Source of the DNA: CAZUCE01 sp964619265
GTDB lineage: Bacteria > Planctomycetota > UBA1135 > GCA-002686595
Length of the DNA: 62,638 bases
Assembly: GCA_964619265.1 (NCBI GenBank)
Contig: CAZUCE010000024.1
Coordinates: forward strand, 1-62,638
Direction: 5' to 3'
The notes beneath the pieces are model-generated. The model was given only the letters and a program-made list of their open reading frames with translations, was not told the DNA's origin and did not search any database. Numbering within the stretch: the stretch's first letter is position 1; every line of letters begins with the position of its first letter. The position numbers and the translations under genes are program-made. Positions 16,128-25,197 of this stretch are shown piece by piece.

Positions 16128-17204
16128 ATGCGTGTCCTGCTTCTGAGTTCACTTGGGATTCTGAGCGCGAGCTCCTGCACAAGACCAACACCGAGCCCGA
16201 GCCTCCTGGATGATCCGAAACTGGTCGCGGCCGTCGCGGGGTTGCGCGATGCCCGGGAACTGGACCCCTGGCTCGAAGCCCCCCCCGGGCTGGTAACCCC
16301 CAAGCGGCTGCGCGCCCTCATCGAGGCCGGCGGCGACGATCTGAATCAAGCCGCGCTTGCAGCTCTTACAGACAGCGATCCTGAACGCCTGATACGCGCG
16401 GGCCTGGTCCTGCAGACCCTGCCGCAAGAAGACGAGACCTACGAACGGCTGGCCAAGTCCGAGAACCTTCAGGAGTGGGCTTTGGCCGTCCTTGCGGCAG
16501 GCAACCGACACCTTCGAGAGCAACCCGAAGATCAAACCAAACCGATCGGCGAAGAAGAGGCTTTAGAGGCTCTCGGCCGGGCCTCGCACGCCCTCAGAGA
16601 CCTGCTCAGTCACGAGGAGCAAGATATAGAAGGCTACACGGAGGAGTACGCGCATGCTGTCCGCACCGTACTCCACCCCAACCTTGAGGATCCGCTCCAA
16701 CATGTCACGGAGCTTCAGGGATGCCGCATCGACCTGAGCGGAGATGGCCTGGGAGAATGGTGCCTGTTAGGGACCTTTGACGACGGCTGGAATGGCGTGC
16801 AATTCCTTATCGTCTTGGACGCAGAATCCGGCACCTACTTGAGAGGGATCCGATTTGAGGAGGGCGCCACCCGCCAGGAAATGCAGGGCTTCGATGTCGA
16901 CGGGGATGGCCGCTCCGAACTCCTCGTCACGGGCCGCTGGATCTCGACCCTTAGCATCATCTGGCTTCTCGACTTGGATTGGGAGCCGGAACGGACCTGG
17001 CTGGGCAGGATCGCCGTCCCGATTCAACATCCGCCGTCAAGGCATGTTTGGTTCGCAACGGGAGGGCCTTGGAACGCCTCCAACCATGGCACGGCCGTCT
17101 ACCTGCAGCCCGCCTACGGCGGCCACTTCACACTCGAGAGGGTGGATGACTCGGGTCAAACAGCCCAAGAGCTCGAAGTCCTGTCTGGCATCCGGGCCTG
17201 GTGA
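16128..17204 (+). CDS. Lipoprotein of unknown function with FG-GAP-like segment
   Basis: A 358-residue protein with signal MRVLLLSSLGILSASSC, lipidated at Cys17. Residues about 25-180 are helical and charged, with no family I recognise (possibly HEAT/TPR-like). Residues about 200-320 are beta-rich, with DLSGDGLGEWCLLGTF and FDVDGDGRSELLVTGRW, two acidic Asp-x-Asp-Gly-Asp loops like FG-GAP/VCBS calcium-binding blades. It lies 73 nt after the DUF3313 lipoprotein on the same strand, and the two may be co-transcribed. The next gene is convergent. Confidence 0.7.
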   Translation: MRVLLLSSLGILSASSCTRPTPSPSLLDDPKLVAAVAGLRDARELDPWLEAPPGLVTPKRLRALIEAGGDDLNQAALAALTDSDPERLIRAGLVLQTLPQEDETYERLAKSENLQEWALAVLAAGNRHLREQPEDQTKPIGEEEALEALGRASHALRDLLSHEEQDIEGYTEEYAHAVRTVLHPNLEDPLQHVTELQGCRIDLSGDGLGEWCLLGTFDDGWNGVQFLIVLDAESGTYLRGIRFEEGATRQEMQGFDVDGDGRSELLVTGRWISTLSIIWLLDLDWEPERTWLGRIAVPIQHPPSRHVWFATGGPWNASNHGTAVYLQPAYGGHFTLERVDDSGQTAQELEVLSGIRAW

Positions 17205-17276
17205 ACCTGGCTCGAACGAGGCAGGGCCCGGGGACGGTGAACTTCGGCTCGGCTGCGATGAGGATTGCGACTAGAA

Positions 17277-17840
17277 CTAGGACTTGAGCCGCCGGCGCAG
17301 CCACGCCCGCGCCATGACCCAGTCCGAATCCACGGTGCTGGTCGAGATGTCGAGAGCTCGGGCCGTCTCTTCGATCGTAAGCCCGCCCAGGAAACGCAGT
17401 TCGACAACCTGCGCATGGCGGGGGTTCAGGGCTTCGAGCTGAGTCAGGCAATCGTCGAGATCGATCAGGTCCAGCTCGAGCGAATCCCGGCCGTCCAGAG
17501 ACTCGGCCAAGGTGATCGAGCGATGGCCCCCGCCGCGCTTGGCCGCCCGCTTTGAGCGCGCGTGGTCGGTCAAGATCTGCCGCATCGCCCGGCTCGCTAT
17601 GGCGAAGAAGTGCTCTCGGCCACTCACTCGCTCCATGCCAGAGGAAATTTTGAGCCACGCTTCGTGGGCCAGCGCTGTGGGTTGCAGGGTGTGCGCCGGA
17701 TTCTGCTGGTAGAACGCCTGACGAGCCAATTGACGAAGCTCTTCGTAGACCAAGGGCAGCAGTCGGTGCAGAGCATCGGGTTTTCCCTCTACATGAGCCT
17801 GCAGCAAAGCCGAGATGTCTTCAGGGAGGTCGACGGTCAT
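17277..17840 (-). CDS. RNA polymerase sigma factor, ECF-like (PF07638 type), second copy
   Basis: Paralogue of the sigma factor at 11025, 187 residues. The same blocks are present: LLPLVYEELRQLA, LQPTALAHEAWLKI, EHFFAIASRAMRQILTDHAR, the KRAAKRGGG linker and LRFLGGLTIEETARALDISTSTVDSDW. I start it at MTVDLPEDISALLQ; open frame upstream is not sigma-like. It is divergent from the FGE-type kinase at 18107, sharing a 266-nt intergenic region, so this pair is arranged differently from the collinear first module. Confidence 0.92.
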   Translation of the reverse strand: MTVDLPEDISALLQAHVEGKPDALHRLLPLVYEELRQLARQAFYQQNPAHTLQPTALAHEAWLKISSGMERVSGREHFFAIASRAMRQILTDHARSKRAAKRGGGHRSITLAESLDGRDSLELDLIDLDDCLTQLEALNPRHAQVVELRFLGGLTIEETARALDISTSTVDSDWVMARAWLRRRLKS

Positions 17841-17969
17841 TGGGCCTGGTCTGAGATCTAACCACGGGGAGCCCACAGGCGCAGGACCAAAAAGTCTGGG
17901 AAACGCTGGGGACTTTGCGTCTCCATGTCGTGGTTCATCGCCCAGGTTGCATGGGTTGTCCCGCGGTTT

Positions 17970-17998
17970 TTGACAAGTGGAGCTCCGTGGGCTACTGC
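17970..17998 (+). promoter_or_regulatory. Weak sigma-70-like promoter candidate upstream of the second kinase
   Basis: A perfect TTGACA (17970-17975) is followed after 17 nt by TACTGC (17993-17998), a poor -10 match. A 6-bp hairpin (CTTCGA-GTCT-TCGAAG, 18000-18015) follows at once. The site lies about 108 nt before the kinase ATG. It is suggestive only. Confidence 0.25.
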
Positions 17999-18106
17999 TC
18001 TTCGAGTCTTCGAAGCCCCCCTCGCTAACCCGCCCAGGACGAGTGTCCCTGCACTTGCCCGAAGCCAACCCAAACCTAGCACGGCGATCTCCCCTGGATC
18101 TCCACG

Positions 18107-20830
18107 ATGAAAGAAGCCTCTGACCTGGACCCGGCTCACTACGCCCAATTGGCCGTCTTCTTTGATCGCTGTCGCCAAGTGGATTCAGGAGAACGCAGCG
18201 AGATCCTGCGGGCTCTCGAAGATTCCCAGTCGCTTCTCGCCGTCGAACTGCGGGAGTTGCTCGCGCAGGCCGAACTGGCCGCCCAAGGCGAGGGGCTGTT
18301 CACAGATGAGAACTTACAAGCGGCTCGGCTCGCGGGTTTTGCCGCGCCTCCCGGAGAAGACCCGCAGAGCTGGCAGCCGGAGCAAATTGGGCGCTACGAG
18401 GTGCTTCGCCGAATCGGCGAGGGTGGCATGGGGATCGTCTTCGAAGCCCAACAGGTGGAGCCCCGCCGGCGCGTGGCGCTCAAGGTGGTTCACCCGATGC
18501 TAAGCACTCCCTCGGTCCTCGGGCGGTTTCGCCGCGAGTCCGAAATCCTCGCGCGCCTTCAGCATCCGGGAATCGCCCAAATCCATGAAACGGGGACGTT
18601 CGATGCGGGGCGCGGAGAGCAGCCGTTCTTCGCCATGGAACTGGTTGAGGGCGTGGATCTGCGCACGTTTGCGGAGCGGGCCAACCTGGATCTGAACGCG
18701 CGACTCAAATTGGTCGCGGAGGTGGCCGATGCCATTCAGCACGCCCACGAAAAGCACGTGATCCACCGGGACCTGAAGCCGAGCAACGTGCTGGTCGATA
18801 GCTCGGGTCGAGCCAAGGTGCTCGATTTTGGAGTCGCTCGGGTATCGGGCGAATCGACGCTGGTAGAAACCGAGCTCACACGCTCAGGGCAGCTCATCGG
18901 AACGCTCAGCTACATGGCACCCGAGCAACTGGGCGGCGCAGGCCCAGCCGTCACGGAACGCGTCGACGTTTACTCTCTAGGGGCCATCGCGTACGAACTG
19001 GTGACCGGTCGCCGCCCGCACGAAACCGCCGGGCTTTCGATGGGCGCCGCGATTCGCCAGATCCTCGAGGAAGACGTACCGGGGGCCGGGAAGGTCCGAA
19101 CCGAACTACGGGGCGACGTCGAGACCATCTTGGGCAAGGCCCTCGCGAAAGACCCAGCGCAGCGCTATGAATCCCCCAGCGAGTTTGCCGCCGACTTGCG
19201 GCGGTTCCTAGCCCACCGGCCGATCACGGCGCGCCCCCCTAGCGCGCTGTACCGCACCCAACGCTTTGCGCGCCGCAACCGCGGCCTGGTCGTCGGCGCA
19301 GGCATCGCCCTGGTCGCGGTCGCGACGGGTTTTGCCGGCGTGCTTGAGTTCGCGAACCGAGAATCCAAGGCTCTCGCGCTGGAATCCCAAGCCCGCGAGA
19401 AGGAATCGGAGGCCCGCACCGAATCGGAAGATCGACTAGCTGGCCTGACTCGTATGTCCGACGTCGTCTTGGTCGATGAGATCTTCGAACAGGGTTCGAC
19501 TCTGTGGCCCATGCGGCCCGCGATGGTTCCCGCCCTCAAGGACTGGCTCACCCGGGCAACCGAGATGTTCGAACGACAGGCCCTACACGAAACCTCGCTC
19601 GAACACGTCCGCGCGGCGATCTTGAGCGACAGCTCGGAAGTGGCGGCCGACTCATTCCTGCAGCGCTTAGAGCATGCCGAACCGGCCGAACGCTGGCAGT
19701 TCGAAACGCTCTCGGGCTTGCTCTCCAGCATCGAACGCCTCAAGGGCATGTTCGGCAACGTGAGCTACCGGCTTGAATTCGCTTCCACGATCGAAGAACG
19801 GATGATCTCGGAAGCTCCCGTCTCCTGGAGCGAAGCCACCGCCGCCATCGCTGAACACGCGGCGTACGGAGGCTTGCAGCTTGAGCCGCAGCTTGCCCTC
19901 GTCCCCCTAGGCCCCGACCCCAAGAGCGGCCTTTGGGAGTTTGGCGACCTCCAGTCCGGCGAGCTGCCCACCCGGGCTGCGGATGGTTCTCTCGTGCTCG
20001 CCCAGCATCCCTGCTTGGTCTTTGTTTTGCTCCCCGGCGGGACATTCGCAATGGGCGCGCAAGCCGAAGACCCGGATGGACCCAACTTCGACCCGCAGGC
20101 AGCTTCTGCGGAAAGCCCGATTCGTAGGGTGCGCCTCACGCCCTTCTTCCTCTCCAAGTACGAGATGTCCCAGGGCCAGTGGCTTTACACCTCTGGAGGC
20201 ACCCTTGAGACCAATCCCAGCCTCTACAACCCCGTCGGTGGGTCGTGGGACCCGGTCTGGTTTGCGAAGCCGGAAACCCCGAGCTTGCTCCACCCCATCG
20301 AACGCGTTTCGTGGAACGAGTGCGACACACTGCTTCGCAACTTGGGCTTCCTGCTTCCAACCGAGGCCCAGTGGGAATACGCCGCACGGGCTGGGACACA
20401 AACCCCGTGGTTCACCGGAGAGAGCGCGCAGACTCTCGAGGGATTCGTAAACCTGGCCGACGAATACGCCGCCCATCACGGCGGTGAGGTCTGGGTTCGC
20501 CTCGACCCTTGGCTGAACGACGGCTTCACGATCCACGCCAGCGTGCACACTTTTGAGCCAAACCCGCTTGGGCTGCATCACATCTGCGGCAACGTTTGGG
20601 AATGGTGTCTCGACCACTACGGGGACACCGCCTATTCGCTTCGCCCGGAAGTCTCGGGCTCGCCGGTCTTGGACCCAGTGTTCGAAAACGACGGCGCCAA
20701 TTCGCGCGTTACTCGCGGCGGGAGCTACCACGGAACCAGCGATGACGCCCGCTCCTCCCATCGCAACAACGCCGCCGAGACCTTCCGCGGCAGCTCCCTG
20801 GGTGTGAGGCCGGCGCGGAGAGTGGAATAG
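18107..20830 (+). CDS. Transmembrane Ser/Thr protein kinase with C-terminal FGE-sulfatase-like domain lacking the catalytic cysteines
   Basis: A 907-residue receptor kinase. Residues 1-95 are the helical lead segment, similar to that of the first kinase. The kinase domain is about 97-375: GEGGMG (104-109), Lys126, HRDLKPSN (220-227), DFG (240-242) and APEQ (271-274). The membrane helix is about 393-414, and an acidic coiled stretch follows. Residues about 638-905 form an FGE-sulfatase (SUMF1/C-type-lectin) fold: FVLLPGGTFAMGAQ, HPIERVSWNEC, LPTEAQWEYAARAG, ICGNVWEWCLDHY and VTRGGSYHGTSDDARSSHRN. In true formylglycine-generating enzymes the segment after RGGS carries two cysteines; here none is present. 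The domain is therefore probably a binding or sensor module. The gene is divergent from a sigma factor gene. Confidence 0.92.
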   Translation: MKEASDLDPAHYAQLAVFFDRCRQVDSGERSEILRALEDSQSLLAVELRELLAQAELAAQGEGLFTDENLQAARLAGFAAPPGEDPQSWQPEQIGRYEVLRRIGEGGMGIVFEAQQVEPRRRVALKVVHPMLSTPSVLGRFRRESEILARLQHPGIAQIHETGTFDAGRGEQPFFAMELVEGVDLRTFAERANLDLNARLKLVAEVADAIQHAHEKHVIHRDLKPSNVLVDSSGRAKVLDFGVARVSGESTLVETELTRSGQLIGTLSYMAPEQLGGAGPAVTERVDVYSLGAIAYELVTGRRPHETAGLSMGAAIRQILEEDVPGAGKVRTELRGDVETILGKALAKDPAQRYESPSEFAADLRRFLAHRPITARPPSALYRTQRFARRNRGLVVGAGIALVAVATGFAGVLEFANRESKALALESQAREKESEARTESEDRLAGLTRMSDVVLVDEIFEQGSTLWPMRPAMVPALKDWLTRATEMFERQALHETSLEHVRAAILSDSSEVAADSFLQRLEHAEPAERWQFETLSGLLSSIERLKGMFGNVSYRLEFASTIEERMISEAPVSWSEATAAIAEHAAYGGLQLEPQLALVPLGPDPKSGLWEFGDLQSGELPTRAADGSLVLAQHPCLVFVLLPGGTFAMGAQAEDPDGPNFDPQAASAESPIRRVRLTPFFLSKYEMSQGQWLYTSGGTLETNPSLYNPVGGSWDPVWFAKPETPSLLHPIERVSWNECDTLLRNLGFLLPTEAQWEYAARAGTQTPWFTGESAQTLEGFVNLADEYAAHHGGEVWVRLDPWLNDGFTIHASVHTFEPNPLGLHHICGNVWEWCLDHYGDTAYSLRPEVSGSPVLDPVFENDGANSRVTRGGSYHGTSDDARSSHRNNAAETFRGSSLGVRPARRVE

Positions 20831-20842
20831 GCTAGCCCCGCG

Positions 20843-20891
20843 CGAAGATCGATAAGTCGGTGCCAGAGAGGCGCAGGCTTACCGATCTTCG
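20843..20891. terminator. Hairpin between convergent genes, overlapping a stop codon
   Basis: CGAAGATCGATAAG (20843-20856) pairs with CTTACCGATCTTCG (20878-20891) with one mismatch across a 21-nt loop. It sits between the kinase stop and the convergent FG-GAP gene, and its right arm includes that gene's TAA. There is no T-run, so factor-independent termination is uncertain, but the position fits a shared bidirectional terminator. Confidence 0.5.
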
Positions 20892-23491
20892 AGCAGGAGG
20901 TTGCGGTGGAAGACCTGCGGACTTGCGAGGTCGATGGCTCCGTCGCCATCGAAGTCTCCTGGTTCGAGGTAACGCCCCAGGCGTGCATAGCGGCGCGACG
21001 GCTCGAAGCTCCCATCTCCGCGGCTTTTCAACAGATCGAAATGTCCTTCCCGCGGACCAGCCACGAGATCGATCCACCCATCGCCGTCGAAGTCCCCTAG
21101 CTCGAGAAGCGAGGGTTGAGGAGTTGAGAGAAAGCTCGGGAGCGCAAGCATCGGCAGTGGCTGAAACGAGCCCGAGCCAAGCCCCTGGTAACGAAAGATC
21201 TGATCGCTCCGGATCGCGGCGAGATCCACGAGACCATCGCCGTCGAAATCGTGGGCGACCAGGTCCTCTAGCGAGGTGGCGACGGCCTCCACGATAGGTG
21301 GATCGAAGCTGCCGTCGCCCCGCCCGATCAGCACATGGAGCTCGGCCTGTCCAAGAACAAGCAGATCTCCATTCCCGTCGCCGTCGGCGTCGGTGGCATA
21401 CAGCCCGGGCCCACTCAAACTTGGAGTCGTTGCCGGAAACTCCTGCGTGAGTTGGAAGCTATCGCCAGAACCAGCAAGCAGGATCGAGATCCACCCCTGC
21501 GAGTCGAGAACAGCCAAGTCCGGACGTGGGTCTGCACCGAAATCTTGCAGGACAAAGCGGAGGGGAAGACGTCCATCTCCAGGGGTCACTTGAACGGGAG
21601 TTCCCACATCGAACGTGCCATCCCCGCGGCCGTAGAGTCGCTGGACGAAGCCAGGCTCGAGGGAGCTCGGAGCATCGCTTGGATCGGTCAGGATCAGCAG
21701 ATCTGCGTGCTCGTCCGCGTCCAGATCGGCGCCCTCGAGTTGGCGCGGGAAGCACAGGTCGGTGTCCGTGATCGATAAAATCGTCGGATCCTCGGCATGC
21801 TGCAACCGTACTTCAACGCGAGTTTCGCACAGGGGAGTCACCGGGTCGATGCTCGCCAGGTCGGCTCTGCCGTCGCCGTTCCAGTCGCCCACGGCAGGGG
21901 GCAGGCTGTAGAGCTTCGACAGTCCATCTACGGAGGGAAATCCGGTGGCTTCGCCGCGGACGATGGAAATACCCGGCGTCGCAGCCAGGAATCCAACGGC
22001 CGCTAGATCGCAGTGCCCATCCCGATCGAGGTCGGCCAGGGCAATCTCCCCACCAAGCTCGGTGGATAGAAAGACATTCTGAGGTGCCGAAAAGGACTGG
22101 GCCCCAAGCCCCCGGATCAGAAACGCATCACGGGTGCTGTCAAACGGCCCGGCCGTCACCGAACAAAAAATGTCTAGGCGGTCGTCGGCATCGATCTTCG
22201 CGATCGCCAGCGCTTGGGGCTCTCCGAAGCCAAAGGGGTCGTCAAGAACGATCGTGGCCCCCGCCGAGAAGGTCCCATCCCCACGTCCCCAGCGGATACG
22301 AACTCGGCCCGTGCTATGGGAGCTGGCCAAATCGAGACGGCCATCTTCGTCGAGATCTCCGATGGCAAAGTCCGTGAGGCCGGGCCCCGCGAACACTCCC
22401 GGAAGCACCTGAAACGAACCGCCCCCCAATCCAAGCAGGACCACGAACTCGTCTGTTCCGCGATTGACCATCACGATGTCCAGCACCCCATCCTGGTCCA
22501 GATCCTCAAGAGTCACCCGGATCGGTTCGGAATCCTGCTCGAACGCCAGGTTCACCACTGGAAGAAAAGAACCGTCGCCAACGCCGAACCGAACCGCGAG
22601 AGCGTCGGCAAACTCGAGTGCAAAGACCAGATCGAGAACTCCATCCCCATCCAAGTCTCCGGCAGCGAGCGAGCTCGGACGATCCCCGACCGGGTAGGAA
22701 ATCCCGGAGTCGAATCCGCCGCCGGCTAGGCCGAGGCAAATCGTGACGTCATCGGACTCCTGGTTCGCGCTCGCCAGATCGCCGTGCCCGTCCCCGTTGA
22801 AATCGCCCGCAACCACCGCCACCGGCGTGTCCCCTACCGGAACCCGCTCGGCGGGCTCCGGATGGCCATTCGGATCGAGCCGAACAACCCACAGTTCATC
22901 GCTGCTGGGATGACCGCTGATGAGATCCAAAGCCAGATCGCCGTCGAGGTCGTAGGTGACCAGGTCACTGGCTGTCGTACTCGGGGAAGTGGTCGCGAAT
23001 GCGTGCCGGAACTGCAAGCCACTGACCGGCGTACTGGTCACGGCGTAGCCCGGCGAGAATCCGCCGAGGAAATTCGGGTCACCCGTGATCACATCGACGT
23101 TCCACACCTGCCAAAAGACCTCGAGTCCTACCTGCCATCCCTCGAAGGTCTGCGTTCCAAGCCCGCTGCTATCCAGGGAGACCGGGACCTGAAGCAGGGG
23201 CGCCAGCTGGAGCGCACAGCCGGCCAGTCCGGGGTCGGCGGCACCGAGATCGAACGGAAGGGCCAGGCCCCCAAAAGTCTCAGAGTTCAGGCCTAGAAGC
23301 AGGACCCCCAGAGTCGAGGGAGCTCCGTGCACCTCCACAGCGAACGGCAGGCCGGGCTTGATCCCCGAACCGAGCGCGAGGCTCGGCACAGTTCCCGAGG
23401 ACCCCGGACAGCCGGTCCCAAACAGGCTCTGCGAGCTGCCCTGCGGACCGAGGAGGGCAAGGACACCGAGCGTGAGGAGGCGGTTTCTCAT
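20879..23491 (-). CDS. Large secreted FG-GAP/VCBS repeat protein
   Basis: An 870-residue exported protein with signal MRNRLLTLGVLALLGPQGSSQ. It is followed by a domain starting SLFGTGCPGSSGTVPSLALG and ending FSPGYAVTSTP (about 22-160), a module common in planctomycete extracellular proteins. From residue about 175 to the end come roughly a dozen repeats built on DxDGDGxxDL loops (DLDGDGVLDLVFAL, DFNGDGHGDLAS, DLDEDGRLDLASS, DFDGDGAIDLASP). These are the calcium-binding blades of integrin-like beta-propellers, probably two propellers. No catalytic motif is present. A surface adhesin or scaffold role is likely. It is monocistronic and divergent from the ABC transporter operon. Confidence 0.85.
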   Translation of the reverse strand: MRNRLLTLGVLALLGPQGSSQSLFGTGCPGSSGTVPSLALGSGIKPGLPFAVEVHGAPSTLGVLLLGLNSETFGGLALPFDLGAADPGLAGCALQLAPLLQVPVSLDSSGLGTQTFEGWQVGLEVFWQVWNVDVITGDPNFLGGFSPGYAVTSTPVSGLQFRHAFATTSPSTTASDLVTYDLDGDLALDLISGHPSSDELWVVRLDPNGHPEPAERVPVGDTPVAVVAGDFNGDGHGDLASANQESDDVTICLGLAGGGFDSGISYPVGDRPSSLAAGDLDGDGVLDLVFALEFADALAVRFGVGDGSFLPVVNLAFEQDSEPIRVTLEDLDQDGVLDIVMVNRGTDEFVVLLGLGGGSFQVLPGVFAGPGLTDFAIGDLDEDGRLDLASSHSTGRVRIRWGRGDGTFSAGATIVLDDPFGFGEPQALAIAKIDADDRLDIFCSVTAGPFDSTRDAFLIRGLGAQSFSAPQNVFLSTELGGEIALADLDRDGHCDLAAVGFLAATPGISIVRGEATGFPSVDGLSKLYSLPPAVGDWNGDGRADLASIDPVTPLCETRVEVRLQHAEDPTILSITDTDLCFPRQLEGADLDADEHADLLILTDPSDAPSSLEPGFVQRLYGRGDGTFDVGTPVQVTPGDGRLPLRFVLQDFGADPRPDLAVLDSQGWISILLAGSGDSFQLTQEFPATTPSLSGPGLYATDADGDGNGDLLVLGQAELHVLIGRGDGSFDPPIVEAVATSLEDLVAHDFDGDGLVDLAAIRSDQIFRYQGLGSGSFQPLPMLALPSFLSTPQPSLLELGDFDGDGWIDLVAGPREGHFDLLKSRGDGSFEPSRRYARLGRYLEPGDFDGDGAIDLASPQVFHRNLLLEDR

Positions 23492-23684
23492 AGGGGCAGG
23501 CGGGGTCGAGAACAGAGCGATCTAGGATACTGATCGCACGGACTCGCTTGGGATTGCGCCCTCTTCCTGCGCAAAAGCCGATCCGGAGCCCCCCGAGCTC
23601 GCCGGGACCGGCCCAGGTCTGGACAAGCCTCGTGAGTCGCAATCTCCTGCGGCCCGAGCGCCCGGTATCCTCAGCCGCCTTCCC

Positions 23685-24446
23685 ATGATCCGCGTCGAAT
23701 CTCTCACCAAACGCTACGCCGGCGTTCCGGCTGTCCAGGACGTCTCCTTCGAGGTCTCCCCAGGCGAAATCGTTGGCTTCCTCGGGCCCAACGGGGCCGG
23801 CAAGTCGACCGTCCTCAAGATGATCTCCACCTGGCTGCCCCCCACCGCGGGCCGGGCCGAGGTGTGCGGCTTCGACGTGGTGCGCGACCCGCTGCGGGTG
23901 CGATCCTCGCTCGGGTATCTCCCCGAGCACAATGCTCTGTACGAGGACATGCGCGTGCGCACGTTTCTTGAGTTCATGGGCAAGGCCCGTGGACTGAGCG
24001 GAGCACGGCTCACCGAACGGCTCGACTGGTCGATCGCAGCCACTCACCTGGAAGACGTCGTGGGCCTGCGAATCCACCAGTGCTCCAAGGGCTACCGTCA
24101 GCGGATCGGGCTCGCCGGCAGCCTGATCCACGATCCGAGCGTCATCCTGCTGGACGAACCCACCCACGGTCTCGACCCATTGCAAGTGGTGGCCTTCCGG
24201 GACTTTCTCCGCGAGCTTTCCGAAGGGCGAGCCGTCCTGTTTTCGAGTCACGTCCTGTCCGAAGTCGCTGCCATCTGCGAGCGCGTCATCATTCTTGGTC
24301 ACGGGCGGCTGCTCGCCGACGAACGCATCGATGAGCTCCGTGCTCGCGCCGACAAGGACGGCACCGACCTGGAAGCGGTGGTGCTCTCGATCGTCGACGG
24401 AAGCGAAGGCCGCGAGGCTTCCCTGCGCGGAGGGCGACGTGGCTGA
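23685..24446 (+). CDS. ABC transporter ATP-binding protein, GldA-like
   Basis: ATPase of 253 residues, first gene of a four-gene Gld-type operon. Walker A is GPNGAGKS, the signature is the Gld-type CSKGYRQRIGLAGSL rather than LSGGQ, Walker B is VILLDEPTHGLD, and the H-loop is LFSSHVLSEV. Proteins of this kind drive an ABC-2 permease together with GldG-like auxiliary proteins. In Bacteroidetes they are linked to gliding; elsewhere the transported substrate is unknown. The ATG follows CCGCCTTCCC, a pyrimidine leader. The next gene starts about 17 nt after the stop, or overlaps it if its upstream GTG is used. Confidence 0.88.
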   Translation: MIRVESLTKRYAGVPAVQDVSFEVSPGEIVGFLGPNGAGKSTVLKMISTWLPPTAGRAEVCGFDVVRDPLRVRSSLGYLPEHNALYEDMRVRTFLEFMGKARGLSGARLTERLDWSIAATHLEDVVGLRIHQCSKGYRQRIGLAGSLIHDPSVILLDEPTHGLDPLQVVAFRDFLRELSEGRAVLFSSHVLSEVAAICERVIILGHGRLLADERIDELRARADKDGTDLEAVVLSIVDGSEGREASLRGGRRG

Positions 24447-24462
24447 TTCTGGCGTGCCCTCC

Positions 24463-25197
24463 ATGTTCCGATCCACGCGCGCGATCTTTGCCCGTGAAGT
24501 CGGCGCGATCTTCGATTCGAAGATCGCCTACGTCTACGCGATCGCGTTCGCGCTGCTCGCGAACTCGATTTTCATGAACGAGTTCTTCCTGGTCGGCCTG
24601 GCCGACATGACTCCGTTTTTCGAGACGCTGCCGCTGCTCCTGTGCGTCTTCCTCCCGGCGGTGACCATGCGGTCGTTCGCCGAGGAATCGAAAACGCGCA
24701 CCATCGAGCTGCTGCTGACGCTTCCCATCCGGCCCCTGCAGGCCGTACTGGCCAAGTTCGGTGCAGCCCTTGTGCTCTACGCCGTGTTCCTGGCCTGCAC
24801 GCTGCCGATCCCCTTCTTGCTGTTCCGCCTGGGCGATCCGGACGCGGGCCGGCTGCTGGGCGGCTATTTGGGAGCCTTCGGCCTCGGGTCGGTGATCCTC
24901 GCGCTCGGCTTGTTTGTTTCAGCTCTGACCTCGGATCAAATTGTCGCCTTTGTCCTGACCAGCCTGGTGGCCTTCGCCTTGGTGCTGGTGGGCAACGAAC
25001 GCGTGGCTGCGATCCTCGACGGTCTCGCCGAGAACTTCTCGGCCGGCACCTTCTTGCTGGAGCGCGTTTCGCTCCTGCCGCCCTTTGAGGCGTTCGTTCG
25101 CGGCATCCTAGAACTGTCCTCAGTGGCCTACTTGGGCGGCGCCACGCTGCTGTTCCTGCTGGGCGCCGCGTTCCACCTAGAGCGCAAACGCGGATGA
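24463..25197 (+). CDS. ABC-2 type permease, GldF-like
   Basis: The 244-residue membrane subunit has about six helices. It begins FRSTRAIFAREVGAIFDSK, the usual amphipathic lead of ABC-2 permeases, followed by YVYAIAFALLANSIF. The conserved cytoplasmic segment RSFAEESKTRTIELLLTLPI is followed by helices ending LLGAAFHLERKRG. It partners the GldA-like ATPase and the GldG-like protein. An in-frame GTG at 24439 would add eight residues and overlap the upstream stop by 8 nt; I prefer the ATG but cannot exclude the GTG. The stop overlaps the next ATG (ATGA). Confidence 0.85.
   Translation: MFRSTRAIFAREVGAIFDSKIAYVYAIAFALLANSIFMNEFFLVGLADMTPFFETLPLLLCVFLPAVTMRSFAEESKTRTIELLLTLPIRPLQAVLAKFGAALVLYAVFLACTLPIPFLLFRLGDPDAGRLLGGYLGAFGLGSVILALGLFVSALTSDQIVAFVLTSLVAFALVLVGNERVAAILDGLAENFSAGTFLLERVSLLPPFEAFVRGILELSSVAYLGGATLLFLLGAAFHLERKRG

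Noticed and set aside
20021..20830. Variable protein of a diversity-generating retroelement
   Set aside because: The C-type-lectin-like fold would fit, but there is no reverse transcriptase, template repeat or accessory gene in the window.
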